From Verrucomicrobia bacterium UBA6015 (GTDB lineage: Bacteria; Verrucomicrobiota; Kiritimatiellia; UBA8416), in assembly GCA_002428045.1 (NCBI GenBank), contig DIZZ01000141.1, forward strand, positions 1 through 13,575: a stretch of 13,575 nucleotides of DNA, in the 5' to 3' direction. Below the pieces are notes generated by a model. The model made no database searches. It worked only from the letters and a program-made list of their open reading frames with translations, and was not told the origin of the DNA. Shown piece by piece: positions 1 through 7,198 of this stretch. The first letter of the stretch is position 1. The number at the start of each line of letters is the position of its first letter. A program made the translations under genes and the position numbers.

Positions 1-159
1 AATATGTAATTCGGAATCGAAGTGCGCGAAGGAAAACGCAGGGTCTTCTCAAGCGTCTCTTCCCCGTCGGCGACGCACTACATCCTGGGTGCCGTACCAT
101 ACCCTCTTGCCAATCCGTGTTTGCGGACAAGCGTAGCCACCTGCTCGATAGCGTCACCC
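1..159 (-). other. Possible broken or partial reading frame downstream of the phosphoesterase
   Basis: On the minus strand, directly after the phosphoesterase stop, one frame reads GDAIEQVATLVRKHGLARG and continues to a single TAG at 78-80. Beyond it the same frame continues with DGEETLEKTLRFPSR to the window edge. The composition looks protein-like on both sides of the stop, but there is no convincing start codon or ribosome site. It may be a degraded gene, or chance. The opposite strand is also open here, but that frame runs antisense through the phosphoesterase and is judged a shadow. No function is proposed. Confidence 0.25.
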
Positions 160-1638
160 CTACTCCGCCGGGGTCAGGCTTGGTTGACTGATGGAGACGG
201 TGCCATTGTGCTCGCTTTCGATCACGAGTCGCACAAAGCGGGCGGCAGGGACGATCTTGCTGGCGTCAGTGGTGAAGCGAATCAGCGGGCTGATGGGCGG
301 AGGCTCCTTGGTTTCGCGCATCAATACGGGATATACCCCCGCCTCGGCCGCCCCGAGCTGCTCCACGGCAAACCGAACAAACCCACTGAACCCTTGCGGT
401 CTCTCCAATCGGGTTCGGAGCGTGAACCGTACGGGGCCGCTGCGCTGTACCCGCACGGGTGCCGATTCGAGACGGATGGTCGCCGGAGTTGCGTTCGTGA
501 CATGGATGGAAAGGATGTTGCCGACATTTTCATCCGGCTGGATGGCGAAGGTGGCTGCATCCGGACGGTCGAACCGAAAACGCCAACCGGGTAACGACCG
601 CCCGTCGGTGGTCGCCGGGAAGGGTGGCAACCAGTTGCCCGTTGCCGAGGCAGGTAGTGTATAGGCCAGTTCTTCCTGCGGCAGCCACATTGGGCCATCC
701 ACCGTGGGCGGGCGCAACAGGCTGAACCCCAGGGCGGTGGCGATGCTGATCAAGCTCACCACGGCGGTGGCCGCGGCAACCTGTTTCCAACGACGCGCGG
801 TCCGGCTGAGTCGTGTCAGCTCACTGACCAGGGTAACGCCCTGGGCCTGTTCCGCTTCGTTGCGGGCTGGCGCAAAATCGATCTCCTCGCGTACGGCCGC
901 GAGACGCCGCCGCGGATCAAGGGCAAGGAACCCGGTGTCGGCCTCATTCAGGCCGGCGGCCCGGATGGCACTGCGGCAGGCATCCAGGTCGAACGGAACC
1001 GTATACCAGCAGACGCTACCTGCGTCGCTGTCATAGATGCAGTAGGAGGCTTGCGCATCCCCGCTGCGGGGATTGCCGGTTGACCCCGGGTTGACGATAT
1101 ATCGTTTGCCAGGTTCCAGTTCGAAATCCTGGGGCTTCAGCGGATGGGTCGTCCCGCTGTCGCCGATCACGAAGAGGGCGGGCACATGGGTGTGGCCGCA
1201 GAACAGCAGCGGGTCATCGACGGCTGGCCAGTTCTCGGCGGCACTATCGCTATTGTCGATGTAGTTAAAGGCGGCCGGATTGGTGAAATCGCCATGTGTG
1301 CAGCGGAACCCCGGCCCGGAAAGCGTCAGCGGTTGGTTCCCCAGGAACGTTGCCGCCTTGCCGGAGAGACGGCTGCGGGTCCACTCGATCATCTGGCGGG
1401 CATGGTCATTGAACCGCTGTGGGTCGAGTTTCCCGCAGACGACGGCATCATGGTTGCCCATGCAGAAGCCATCCACATGACGGTATAGCGACGACAGCAC
1501 TTCCGACGGGTTCGGTCCATAGCCCACAATGTCGCCGAGGCATAGGATCCGGTCGACACGCTGGATGGCAATCGCCGTCAAGACGGCATTCCAAGCCTGC
1601 AGGTTGGCATGAATATCGGAAACAAAGGCGTATCGCAT
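160..1638 (-). CDS. Metallophosphoesterase with membrane anchor and C-terminal extracytoplasmic domain
   Basis: 492 aa. The N-terminal part (about 1-225) is a calcineurin-like phosphoesterase of the YfcE/ApaH type. Visible metal-site motifs are SDIH (D8, H10), GDIVGYG (D36), GNHD (N62, H63), H115 in THGD, and GHTH (H149, H151); NPGS near 183 also fits. The full set implies an active two-metal phosphodiesterase or phosphatase, substrate unknown. Residues 275-286 are rich in Arg and Lys and directly precede one hydrophobic helix (about 287-308), so the enzyme should be cytoplasmic and the C-terminal 180 residues outside the membrane. That tail has alternating beta-strand-like stretches and could be a beta-sandwich; I recognise no named family. 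The start ATG has AAAGGGAGAG just upstream (rc of 1639-1648). The fusion is unusual, because family members are normally soluble and 150-250 aa long. The phosphoesterase call is firm; the tail's role is unknown. Confidence 0.9.
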   Translation of the reverse strand: MRYAFVSDIHANLQAWNAVLTAIAIQRVDRILCLGDIVGYGPNPSEVLSSLYRHVDGFCMGNHDAVVCGKLDPQRFNDHARQMIEWTRSRLSGKAATFLGNQPLTLSGPGFRCTHGDFTNPAAFNYIDNSDSAAENWPAVDDPLLFCGHTHVPALFVIGDSGTTHPLKPQDFELEPGKRYIVNPGSTGNPRSGDAQASYCIYDSDAGSVCWYTVPFDLDACRSAIRAAGLNEADTGFLALDPRRRLAAVREEIDFAPARNEAEQAQGVTLVSELTRLSRTARRWKQVAAATAVVSLISIATALGFSLLRPPTVDGPMWLPQEELAYTLPASATGNWLPPFPATTDGRSLPGWRFRFDRPDAATFAIQPDENVGNILSIHVTNATPATIRLESAPVRVQRSGPVRFTLRTRLERPQGFSGFVRFAVEQLGAAEAGVYPVLMRETKEPPPISPLIRFTTDASKIVPAARFVRLVIESEHNGTVSISQPSLTPAE

Positions 1639-1667
1639 CTCTCCCTTTCAGCATCGATCTTTTGGCC

Positions 1668-1696
1668 ATGCTACGGTTTATGCAACCCCTTGTCGA
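1668..1696 (-). promoter_or_regulatory. Candidate sigma70 promoter of the phosphoesterase gene
   Basis: Read on the minus strand, TCGACA (1691-1696, five of six matches to TTGACA) is followed by 17 bases and then TAGCAT (1668-1673, four of six matches to TATAAT). The -10 box lies about 30 bases before the phosphoesterase ATG, which would leave a short leader containing its Shine-Dalgarno site. Prediction by eye only. Confidence 0.45.
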
Positions 1697-1698
1697 GC

Positions 1699-1728
1699 TT
1701 GACTTGTAAGGGATGTCGCAAAAATGAT
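1699..1728 (+). promoter_or_regulatory. Candidate sigma70 promoter of the aldehyde dehydrogenase operon
   Basis: TTGACT (1699-1704, five of six matches) is followed by 18 bases and AATGAT (1723-1728, four of six). Its -35 box sits two bases from the -35 box of the divergent promoter, so the two would compete or share a regulator. The implied leader is about 95 bases. A weaker alternative, TTACAG (1752) with TAGGAT (1775), lies nearer the gene. Confidence 0.35.
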
Positions 1729-1829
1729 TTGTGTTCGGCGTCTTCATGGGGTTACAGTAGCGTTGTACATGCGGTAGGATGATTACATTACTTTAGCTTT
1801 AACTGTACGTAGGGAAAGGGACGTGTATC

Positions 1830-3332
1830 ATGAGCGGAGAGCTGAACAAGAAGAGCATCAAAGAGGCGGTGAACGCGCTGACGTTCCGGACGCAGGCGTT
1901 TATTGACGGGCGCTATGTCAACGCGCAATCAGGGCAAACCATCGTTTCTGTAAATCCAGCGACGGGACAGCGCCTGGCGGATATTGCCGCCTGCGATGCG
2001 GCGGATGTCGATCTGGCCGTCAAGGCCGCCCGCCGGACGTTTCAATCGGGCGTCTGGGCGAAGCAGTCGCCAACCGAGCGAAAGCAGGTATTGTTGCGCT
2101 TTGCCGAGCTGATCGAGACGCATCGTGTCGAATTCGCCCTGTTGGACAGTCTGGACGCTGGAAAACCAATCGCCGATTGCCTAGCGATGGATATTCCCGA
2201 TTCGATTGAGTGTATCCGCTGGCATGCGGAGTCGATCGACAAGGAGTTTGAACAGGTCGCCCCCACCGGGGATAAGCATCTGGCCTTGATTGTGCGCGAG
2301 CCGCTGGGTGTCATCGGTGCCATCCTGCCCTGGAACTTTCCGTTCCAGATGGCGGCCTGGAAGCTGGGGCCGATCCTCGCAACGGGCAACAGTGTCGTGC
2401 TCAAGCCCGCCCAGCAAACGTCGCTAAGTGTGATTCGCCTGGCCGAACTGGCCGTCGAGGCGGGCATCCCCGCGGGCGTGTTGAATGTGGTTCCCGGTCA
2501 GGGGTCGAAGGTCGGAACAGCGCTGTGCCGTCACATGGATGTGGATGCGGTGGCATTTACCGGATCCACCGAGGTCGGTCGCCTGTTGCTGAAGCATTCG
2601 GCGGAGACCAATCTCAAGCGCGTCGTGCTGGAGCTCGGCGGCAAGAACCCGCAGGTTGTTTTTGACGATGCCGAGGATCTCGACCATGTCGCCCGCCAGG
2701 CCCTGGCTTCCGTCTTCTGGAACATGGGTGAAAATTGCAGTTCCGGTTCGCGGCTGCTGGTGCAGCGAGGATTCAAGGATAAGCTGCTGGCGCGAATGAT
2801 CGAGCTCAGCGGGGAGTGGACGGTGGGGGACCCCCAGGATCCGGCCACCCGTATCGGACCGCTGGTGGAAGAAACCCACATGAAGCGCGTTCTCAGCTAC
2901 ATCGACATCGCCAAGCGCGAAGGGGCCAGGCTCGTCCTTGGCGGCGGACGCACCTTGCTAGAGACCGGGGGCTACTTTGTCGAGCCGACGATCTTCGACC
3001 AGGTCAAGCCCGCCATGACGATTGCCCGTGAAGAGATATTCGGGCCGGTGCTGGCGGTGCTGACGTTCGAGGACGAAGCCGAGGCAGTGGCCATGGCCAA
3101 TGATACGGACTACGGGCTGGCGGCCTCTGTCTACACGGGCAGCCTGGGCCGGGCACACCGGGTGTCGCGTGCCATCCGCGCGGGCACGGTGTCGGTGAAC
3201 TGCTTCTCGGAAGGCAACGCCGCGACGCCTTTCGGCGGTTTCAAGCAATCAGGATTCTTCGGGCGCGATAAGTCGATCTATGCGCATCAGCAATATGGCG
3301 AATTGAAAACCGTCTGGATAAATCTGGCATAA
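1830..3332 (+). CDS. PuuC-like NAD(P)-dependent aldehyde dehydrogenase
   Basis: 500 aa, full length for the ALDH superfamily (E. coli PuuC is 495). It should oxidise an aldehyde to the carboxylic acid in the cytoplasm. Visible motifs: PWNFP (167-171), cofactor Lys in LKPA (K192), FTGSTEVG (243-250), the general base E268 in LELGG, the catalytic C303 in MGENC, and EEIFGPV (from 401). Similarity to PuuC, the gamma-glutamyl-gamma-aminobutyraldehyde dehydrogenase, runs along the whole chain as I recall it: VREPLGVIGAI, AFTGSTEVG, and the end FGGFKQSG, GRDKS, ELKTVWI. The substrate is not certain, however. The next two genes suggest a semialdehyde released by the aldolase/deaminase-type enzyme rather than putrescine catabolism, and no other puu gene is present. 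The start has an AGGGAAAGGG site (1811-1820) nine bases upstream. Confidence 0.93.
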   Translation: MSGELNKKSIKEAVNALTFRTQAFIDGRYVNAQSGQTIVSVNPATGQRLADIAACDAADVDLAVKAARRTFQSGVWAKQSPTERKQVLLRFAELIETHRVEFALLDSLDAGKPIADCLAMDIPDSIECIRWHAESIDKEFEQVAPTGDKHLALIVREPLGVIGAILPWNFPFQMAAWKLGPILATGNSVVLKPAQQTSLSVIRLAELAVEAGIPAGVLNVVPGQGSKVGTALCRHMDVDAVAFTGSTEVGRLLLKHSAETNLKRVVLELGGKNPQVVFDDAEDLDHVARQALASVFWNMGENCSSGSRLLVQRGFKDKLLARMIELSGEWTVGDPQDPATRIGPLVEETHMKRVLSYIDIAKREGARLVLGGGRTLLETGGYFVEPTIFDQVKPAMTIAREEIFGPVLAVLTFEDEAEAVAMANDTDYGLAASVYTGSLGRAHRVSRAIRAGTVSVNCFSEGNAATPFGGFKQSGFFGRDKSIYAHQQYGELKTVWINLA

Positions 3333-3345
3333 AATGGGAGACGTA

Positions 3346-4239
3346 ATGAGTACATCACGACCTGGAAATTTTCATGGGGTACTGCCCGCGCTGGTCACCC
3401 CGATGGCTGTCGATGGATCCGTCGACGAGCGCGAGTTGGCGCGTCTGGTTGAGCATCTGATTGCAGCCGGGGTTCATGGGCTGGTGCCGCTAGGCAGTAC
3501 CGGGGAGTATTATGCGCTGACGAATGCTGAGCGCGAGCGGGTGCTGCGGGTTGTCCTCGAGGCGGCGGCGGGCCGGGTGCCCGTGGTGGCTGGGTCCAAT
3601 GCGGGCTCGACGGCGGATGTGGTAAGCCATGCCCGGTTGGCCGAGACGCTCGGCTGCGCCGGGGTGCTGCTACCCGCGCCGTATTATTCGCGCCCTGCTC
3701 CGGACGAACTGTTTGCCCATTTCCGCACGGTCAGTGACGCCATCGGGATTCCGATCATGGTGTATAACTATCCCGGACGCACAGGGGTGGATATGCTGCC
3801 GGAATGGGTCGCCGAGTTGTCCCGCCTCAAGAATGTCCGCTACATCAAGGACAGCACCGGGGATATGACGCGCATCAGCTCGCTCAAACGGCTGTGCGGC
3901 GACCAGCTCGGCGTCTTCTGCGGCTGCGATACGCTGGCCTTCGAGAGTTTTGCCGTCGGGGCCTGCGGGTGGGTCAGCGGGGTACCCAATTTCACCCCCC
4001 GCAGTTTTGTGAAGTTGTACCAGTTGACGGTTGAGCAGCGCGATTACGATGCGGCCCGGGCACTCTACTTCAAAATGCTGCCGCTGCTGAACTATGCGGA
4101 AAGCGGACGCTACACGCAATTGGTCAAGGCGGGCTGCGCCCTGCGTGGCTTCAAGGTGGGTGCTCCACGTGCGCCGCTCTATGCGGTGTCAACGGAGGCG
4201 GAAGCGACGTTGCGCGAGGTATTGGCGGATCTTGATTAA
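3346..4239 (+). CDS. Dihydrodipicolinate synthase / N-acetylneuraminate lyase family protein
   Basis: 297 aa, a class I (Schiff base) TIM-barrel lyase. Visible residues: GSTGEYY (T52 in the GxTGE substrate loop), Y140 in VYNYPGRTG, the Schiff-base lysine K168 in YIKDSTGD, and R145, which in DapA binds a substrate carboxylate. Members include DapA, neuraminate lyase, 2-keto-3-deoxy-sugar-acid aldolases and dehydratases, and the pyrroline-4-hydroxy-2-carboxylate deaminase of hydroxyproline breakdown. GSTGEYYALT is more typical, as I recall, of catabolic members than of lysine-pathway DapA, and the aldehyde dehydrogenase 13 bases upstream fits a product that is a semialdehyde. I chose the ATG at 3346 because GGGAG (3336-3340) is five bases before it. 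An in-frame ATG at 3334 would add MGDV but has no ribosome site. Family certain; reaction not. Confidence 0.92.
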   Translation: MSTSRPGNFHGVLPALVTPMAVDGSVDERELARLVEHLIAAGVHGLVPLGSTGEYYALTNAERERVLRVVLEAAAGRVPVVAGSNAGSTADVVSHARLAETLGCAGVLLPAPYYSRPAPDELFAHFRTVSDAIGIPIMVYNYPGRTGVDMLPEWVAELSRLKNVRYIKDSTGDMTRISSLKRLCGDQLGVFCGCDTLAFESFAVGACGWVSGVPNFTPRSFVKLYQLTVEQRDYDAARALYFKMLPLLNYAESGRYTQLVKAGCALRGFKVGAPRAPLYAVSTEAEATLREVLADLD

Positions 4240-4277
4240 AGGTTTTCGTAATTTAAAAAACAAAGGAGATTGATTTG

Positions 4278-5312
4278 ATGAAGACAATGATGCGGCAGGC
4301 GGTAATGACGAGTCCGGGGATTATCGAGTTCAGGAACACGGAGGCTCCGGTCCCAGGGGCGGGGCAGGTGTTGCTCAGGATCCAGCGGATCGGGATTTGC
4401 GGATCGGATATGCATGTTTATCACGGCAAGCATCCATTCACCCCGTATCCCGTCGTACAGGGCCATGAGTTCTCGGCGGTGGTCGAGGCGCTTGGCACCG
4501 GGGTTAGCGGTATCACGGTCGGCAGCAAGGTCACGGCTACCCCGCAGGAAGTCTGCGGGATCTGCCGTCCCTGCCGCCAGGGCCGTTATAACGTCTGCGA
4601 GAAACTCAAGGTCCGTGGATTCCAGGCGCCGGGCGTCGCCCAGGATCTGTTTGTCACGGAAGCCGACAAGATCGTCCACCTTCCCGATCACCTGACCCAC
4701 GATGAAGGCGCGTTTGTCGAGCCTGTGGCCGTGGCGGCCCATTCAACCGGCCGTGCCGGAGACTTGAAGGGCCGCAACGTGGTTGTGGCGGGGGCTGGAC
4801 CGATCGGGAATCTGGCGGCGCAGGCCTGTCGCATCCGCGGGGCACGCCGGGTGCTGATCACCGATGTCAGCGACTACCGGCTCAGCGTGGCGCAGGCGGT
4901 CGGCATCGACGTGGTCAGCAACGCCCGCAAGGAACCGTTCGAGGCGGCCGTCAAACGGGCCTTCGGCGACGATGGGTTTGATGTCGCCATGGATGCAGCC
5001 GGTGTCCCGGCGAGCCTCTCGTCGCTTGTTAGCCGTATCGACAAGGGCGGACGCATCGTGATCTTGGCGGTTTTCTCCGCCCCGCCGCCTGTGGATATGT
5101 CGGTGCTCTGCGAGCATGAGTTGACGGTCTGCGGGACGATGATGTACCGGCATGAGGATTACCGCCAGGCCGTGGAGTGGATCGCCTCGGGTGCCATCCA
5201 GTTGAAACCGCTGCTGTCCAAGCATTTCCCCTTCGAGCAGTTCCTCGATGCCTACCACTACATCGATGCCGAAGGCGAGAAGACCATGAAGGTCATGATG
5301 GATCTAGTCTAG
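4278..5312 (+). CDS. Zinc-dependent medium-chain alcohol dehydrogenase
   Basis: 344 aa, typical for the MDR family (threonine, sorbitol, galactitol and sugar-acid dehydrogenases). Catalytic zinc ligands: C41 in GICGSD, H63 and E64 in GHE, E148 in FVEPVAVA. Structural zinc: C93, C96, C99 and C107 with the canonical spacing. The Rossmann fold shows GAGPIG (172-177), and an acidic residue at the end of beta-2 (D196 in ITDVSD) predicts NAD rather than NADP. It likely oxidises a secondary alcohol of a polyol or hydroxy acid and supplies the ketone used upstream in the operon. AAAGGAG (4262-4268) lies nine bases before the ATG; a TTG at 4275 is the alternative start. It follows the aldolase-family gene by 38 bases. 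Confidence 0.92.
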   Translation: MKTMMRQAVMTSPGIIEFRNTEAPVPGAGQVLLRIQRIGICGSDMHVYHGKHPFTPYPVVQGHEFSAVVEALGTGVSGITVGSKVTATPQEVCGICRPCRQGRYNVCEKLKVRGFQAPGVAQDLFVTEADKIVHLPDHLTHDEGAFVEPVAVAAHSTGRAGDLKGRNVVVAGAGPIGNLAAQACRIRGARRVLITDVSDYRLSVAQAVGIDVVSNARKEPFEAAVKRAFGDDGFDVAMDAAGVPASLSSLVSRIDKGGRIVILAVFSAPPPVDMSVLCEHELTVCGTMMYRHEDYRQAVEWIASGAIQLKPLLSKHFPFEQFLDAYHYIDAEGEKTMKVMMDLV

Positions 5313-5332
5313 GCGTATACTCGAATCCCATC

Positions 5333-6247
5333 ATGGATAAACTAGAGAAAGCGATAGCGGGGGCGTCGAAGATTCGGTTCACGGCCGTTGAGACGACGGT
5401 CGTCTCCAAGGCGTTGGAGGCCCGTCATCTTTGCGGGCCGGTTGCCGGTGCGGCGCTGGCCGAGATGCTGACGGTGGCCGCGCTGCTCTCGGCCGACGCC
5501 GCCAGCGAGGACGAGTCGGTGATGCTGCGCATGTCGGTGAGTGGTGCGCTGGGCGGTGCGCTGGTGGAGGTGACCGGGGCAGGCTGCATGCGGGGGTTCA
5601 CCAACCGCAAGACGATCGACGATCTCGATGGGCTTCTGCCGGTGGATACCACACCGGCCTGGGGGGCATCCGGTGCCGCGCAGGTGGTGACCTCGCTTCC
5701 CGGGAAAATCCTGAATCAGGCGGTGCTGCATGTGAATCCGCCGTTGCCAAGGGTGGTTGCCGCGCGCTATTTCAACCAATCGATGCAGGTGCCGACGGCC
5801 TGTGCGATTGCCGTCACAGCCGGTAGCGGGGGGATGATTTCCGCCCGGGGGCTGCTGGCGCAGCGCATGGTGGATTCGGATGTGCCGGCCTTCGTGCATG
5901 TGCTGGAGTGTTTCGAGGACGGTCGCGTCCAGGCGCGTCTTCTGGAGCAGGGTGGGCACCATCCCATCGGGGTGGTCGCCTTTCGTGAGTTGTTCATGTT
6001 GCCGGATATCGAGGTGCATGAGATGCGTCCGCTGATGTTCCAGTGCCGCTGCAGCCGCGAGCGTATGATTGCCGTGCTGGAGACCCTGTCGCGCGAGGAG
6101 TTGGAGGCGCAGGTCGCGGCGAACCAGCCTCAGGATATCACCTGTCACATGTGCGGCAATACGTGTTCCGTCAGTGTGGCCGAGATGCGGAAGGTCCTGG
6201 CCCGCAAAGCGGAGGCTTCACCGGGGGCTGCACAGGAAATGCCATGA
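5333..6247 (+). CDS. hslO: Hsp33 redox-regulated molecular chaperone
   Basis: 304 aa. Hsp33 is a cytoplasmic holdase switched on by oxidation and unfolding, and protects proteins during hypochlorite or peroxide stress. The C-terminal zinc redox switch is complete: CxC (C238, C240 in FQCRCS) and CxxC (C271, C274 in TCHMCGN). An extra C278 follows. The N-terminal substrate-binding domain (about 1-180) shows the usual run GALGGALVEVTGAG and the MSVSGALGG region. The ATG at 5333 gives MDKLEKA and an N-terminus of normal length; a longer reading to 5177 lies within the dehydrogenase gene. No strong ribosome site is visible, and the 20-base gap from the dehydrogenase suggests read-through from the same transcript, though the function is unrelated to the upstream enzymes. 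Confidence 0.93.
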   Translation: MDKLEKAIAGASKIRFTAVETTVVSKALEARHLCGPVAGAALAEMLTVAALLSADAASEDESVMLRMSVSGALGGALVEVTGAGCMRGFTNRKTIDDLDGLLPVDTTPAWGASGAAQVVTSLPGKILNQAVLHVNPPLPRVVAARYFNQSMQVPTACAIAVTAGSGGMISARGLLAQRMVDSDVPAFVHVLECFEDGRVQARLLEQGGHHPIGVVAFRELFMLPDIEVHEMRPLMFQCRCSRERMIAVLETLSREELEAQVAANQPQDITCHMCGNTCSVSVAEMRKVLARKAEASPGAAQEMP

Positions 6248-6330
6248 AACCCATGGCCTGCGCTCAAGGCGTGGCATGTCATATCGGTTGCTTTCGTTGC
6301 TTGGCGGTCGATTATACCGGCCGGTGGTGA
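6244..6330 (+). CDS. Possible 28-residue Cys-rich small protein overlapping the hslO stop
   Basis: The ATG overlaps the hslO stop as ATGA, and AGGAA (6234-6238) lies five bases upstream, so translational coupling is possible. The peptide has four cysteines (C6, C12, C16, C19) plus H13, ending in CHIGCFRC-like spacing and then DYTGRW. Nothing comparable is known to me, and such a short frame can arise by chance. It could also be the stub of a degraded gene. Confidence 0.3.
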   Translation: MKPMACAQGVACHIGCFRCLAVDYTGRW

Positions 6331-6378
6331 CGGTCCCCTTGGTGATCGAGTATGAAAAATCCCTTTGTGATCCCAAGC

Positions 6379-6615
6379 ATGAGTACGCCTAGCTTAAGAT
6401 TGCCTGATTCTCTCCATGAAACGGCGCGAACCCTGGCTCGCGCCGAGCATGTTTCTGTAAATCAGTTGATTTCCACGTCCGTCGCCGAGAAGATCTCCGC
6501 GCTTATGACCGAAACATACCTTTTGAAACGGGCAGCAAAAGTGTCACGCGCAGAATTCATGGATATCATGGCAAGAGTACCTGACATTCCTGCCGATCCA
6601 CGGGATGCGGGATAG
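6379..6615 (+). CDS. Ribbon-helix-helix, HicB-like antitoxin family protein
   Basis: 78 aa from the ATG at 6379, beginning MSTPSLRLPDSLHETARTL. This matches the ribbon-helix-helix pattern: a short beta strand (SLRLP), helix 1 (SLHETARTLARAE), a turn and helix 2 (SVNQLISTSVAEKISAL). The C-terminal half (RAAKVSRAEFMDIMARVPDIP) is typical of small proteins usually annotated as HicB-family antitoxins. It should be a dimeric DNA-binding repressor. The start was chosen because family members begin at this Met; an in-frame ATG at 6352 would add nine residues, and neither start has a good ribosome site. No toxin gene is adjacent on either side, so it is solitary here, with decayed sequence downstream. 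Confidence 0.7.
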   Translation: MSTPSLRLPDSLHETARTLARAEHVSVNQLISTSVAEKISALMTETYLLKRAAKVSRAEFMDIMARVPDIPADPRDAG

Positions 6616-6706
6616 GTAGGCAGGTAGGGCGAAGACCTCCGGGCAAGCCGCCGTGGCAAAGGCAGCGTCTGAGAGGGTGGCTTGCAAGGTCAATACCCGA
6701 TATTCT

Positions 6707-6731
6707 CACACGAAGACACGAACGCACGAAG
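6707..6731. repeat. CACGAAG-type dispersed phrase
   Basis: Three near-identical tandem copies of (A/G)CACGAA with an extra G in two of them. This wording is common between genes in some PVC-group genomes as I recall; here it sits beside the heptamer array. Confidence 0.5.
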
Positions 6732-6793
6732 GCTTGCACACCGCAGCCGGTACAGAGCCCGGCGATCCCAAGGGGATTTCACGACAGAATGGC

Positions 6794-6828
6794 CTACAGT
6801 CTGCAGTCTGTAGCCTGCGGTCTGCATC
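6794..6828. repeat. Five tandem degenerate heptamers, consensus CTGCAGT
   Basis: Five consecutive 7-base units. The second equals CTGCAGT exactly; the others differ from it by one or two bases. A single related TCTGCAGTC occurs at about 12749-12757, in the other repeat-rich intergenic region. Confidence 0.7.
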
Positions 6829-6925
6829 CCCCCCGCCAGCATCAGGCGAACCCCTATCTATATCATTGCTTTATAAGGGTTTAGCTGATGCTTGACGTTT
6901 CTGTTTTTTACGAGGTTCTGCTTGA

Positions 6926-7198
6926 CAGGTAGGGGCGGTGGGGAGCAGCTACCGGATTCATGTGCTGGATGCGTCGGGCGCGACGGTGGCCCTGATTGGC
7001 GATGCGTCGGGGGCTGGGTTTCTCAGCTCTCCTTACGGAGTCGACATCGGGCCGGATGGGCTGCTTTACATCATCGCCCTATATCTGTTTCCGTATCTGA
7101 TGATGGGTTGATATTTGGTGCGAACGGTGATTCTCCGTGCCAGACCTACGTTTTTGACGCCGAATTTACAAGACTAAAAACCTACCCGAATGACTCTG
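6926..7198 (+). pseudogene. Remnant of a beta-propeller (NHL-like) protein
   Basis: One frame (6926-7111) reads a typical propeller blade: YRIHVLDASGATVALIG, then SSPYGVDIGPDGLLYI, the NHL-style phrase in which a strand ends with a GPDG turn. After about 7075 the sense moves to a different frame with SVSDDGLIFGANGDS and TYVFDAEFTRLKTY, again propeller-like. No start codon with a ribosome site exists, and the two pieces cannot be joined in one frame. Such blades are common in large secreted or surface proteins of PVC bacteria. It is judged a decayed fragment, probably of the same gene as the piece that follows. Confidence 0.6.

Larger units (their letters stand above)
6616..6925. other. Intergenic stretch with short repeats, no gene seen
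   Basis: About 310 bases with no supported gene. It holds a CACACGAAG/ACACGAA/CGCACGAAG phrase (6707-6731) and a heptamer array (6794-6828). A short open frame at 6653-6895 has no family features and spans both repeats, so it is not called. Confidence 0.6.

Noticed and set aside
22..594. Long open frame on the plus strand opposite the phosphoesterase
   Set aside because: Its sequence is antisense to a gene with intact catalytic motifs and has no domain features or ribosome site.
1830..5312. Operon considered as putrescine (Puu) or lysine biosynthesis
   Set aside because: No other puu or lysine genes are present, and the enzyme combination fits a hydroxy-acid or sugar-acid catabolic route better.
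5342..6148. 268-codon minus-strand frame opposite hslO
   Set aside because: Its His- and Arg-rich composition is typical of an antisense shadow, and hslO is certain.
6794..6828. Heptamer run considered as a CRISPR or iteron array
   Set aside because: Units are adjacent with no spacers and too short and degenerate, and there is no cas or replication gene.
6653..6895. 80-codon frame after the antitoxin-like gene
   Set aside because: It runs through two non-coding repeats and has no recognisable protein pattern.
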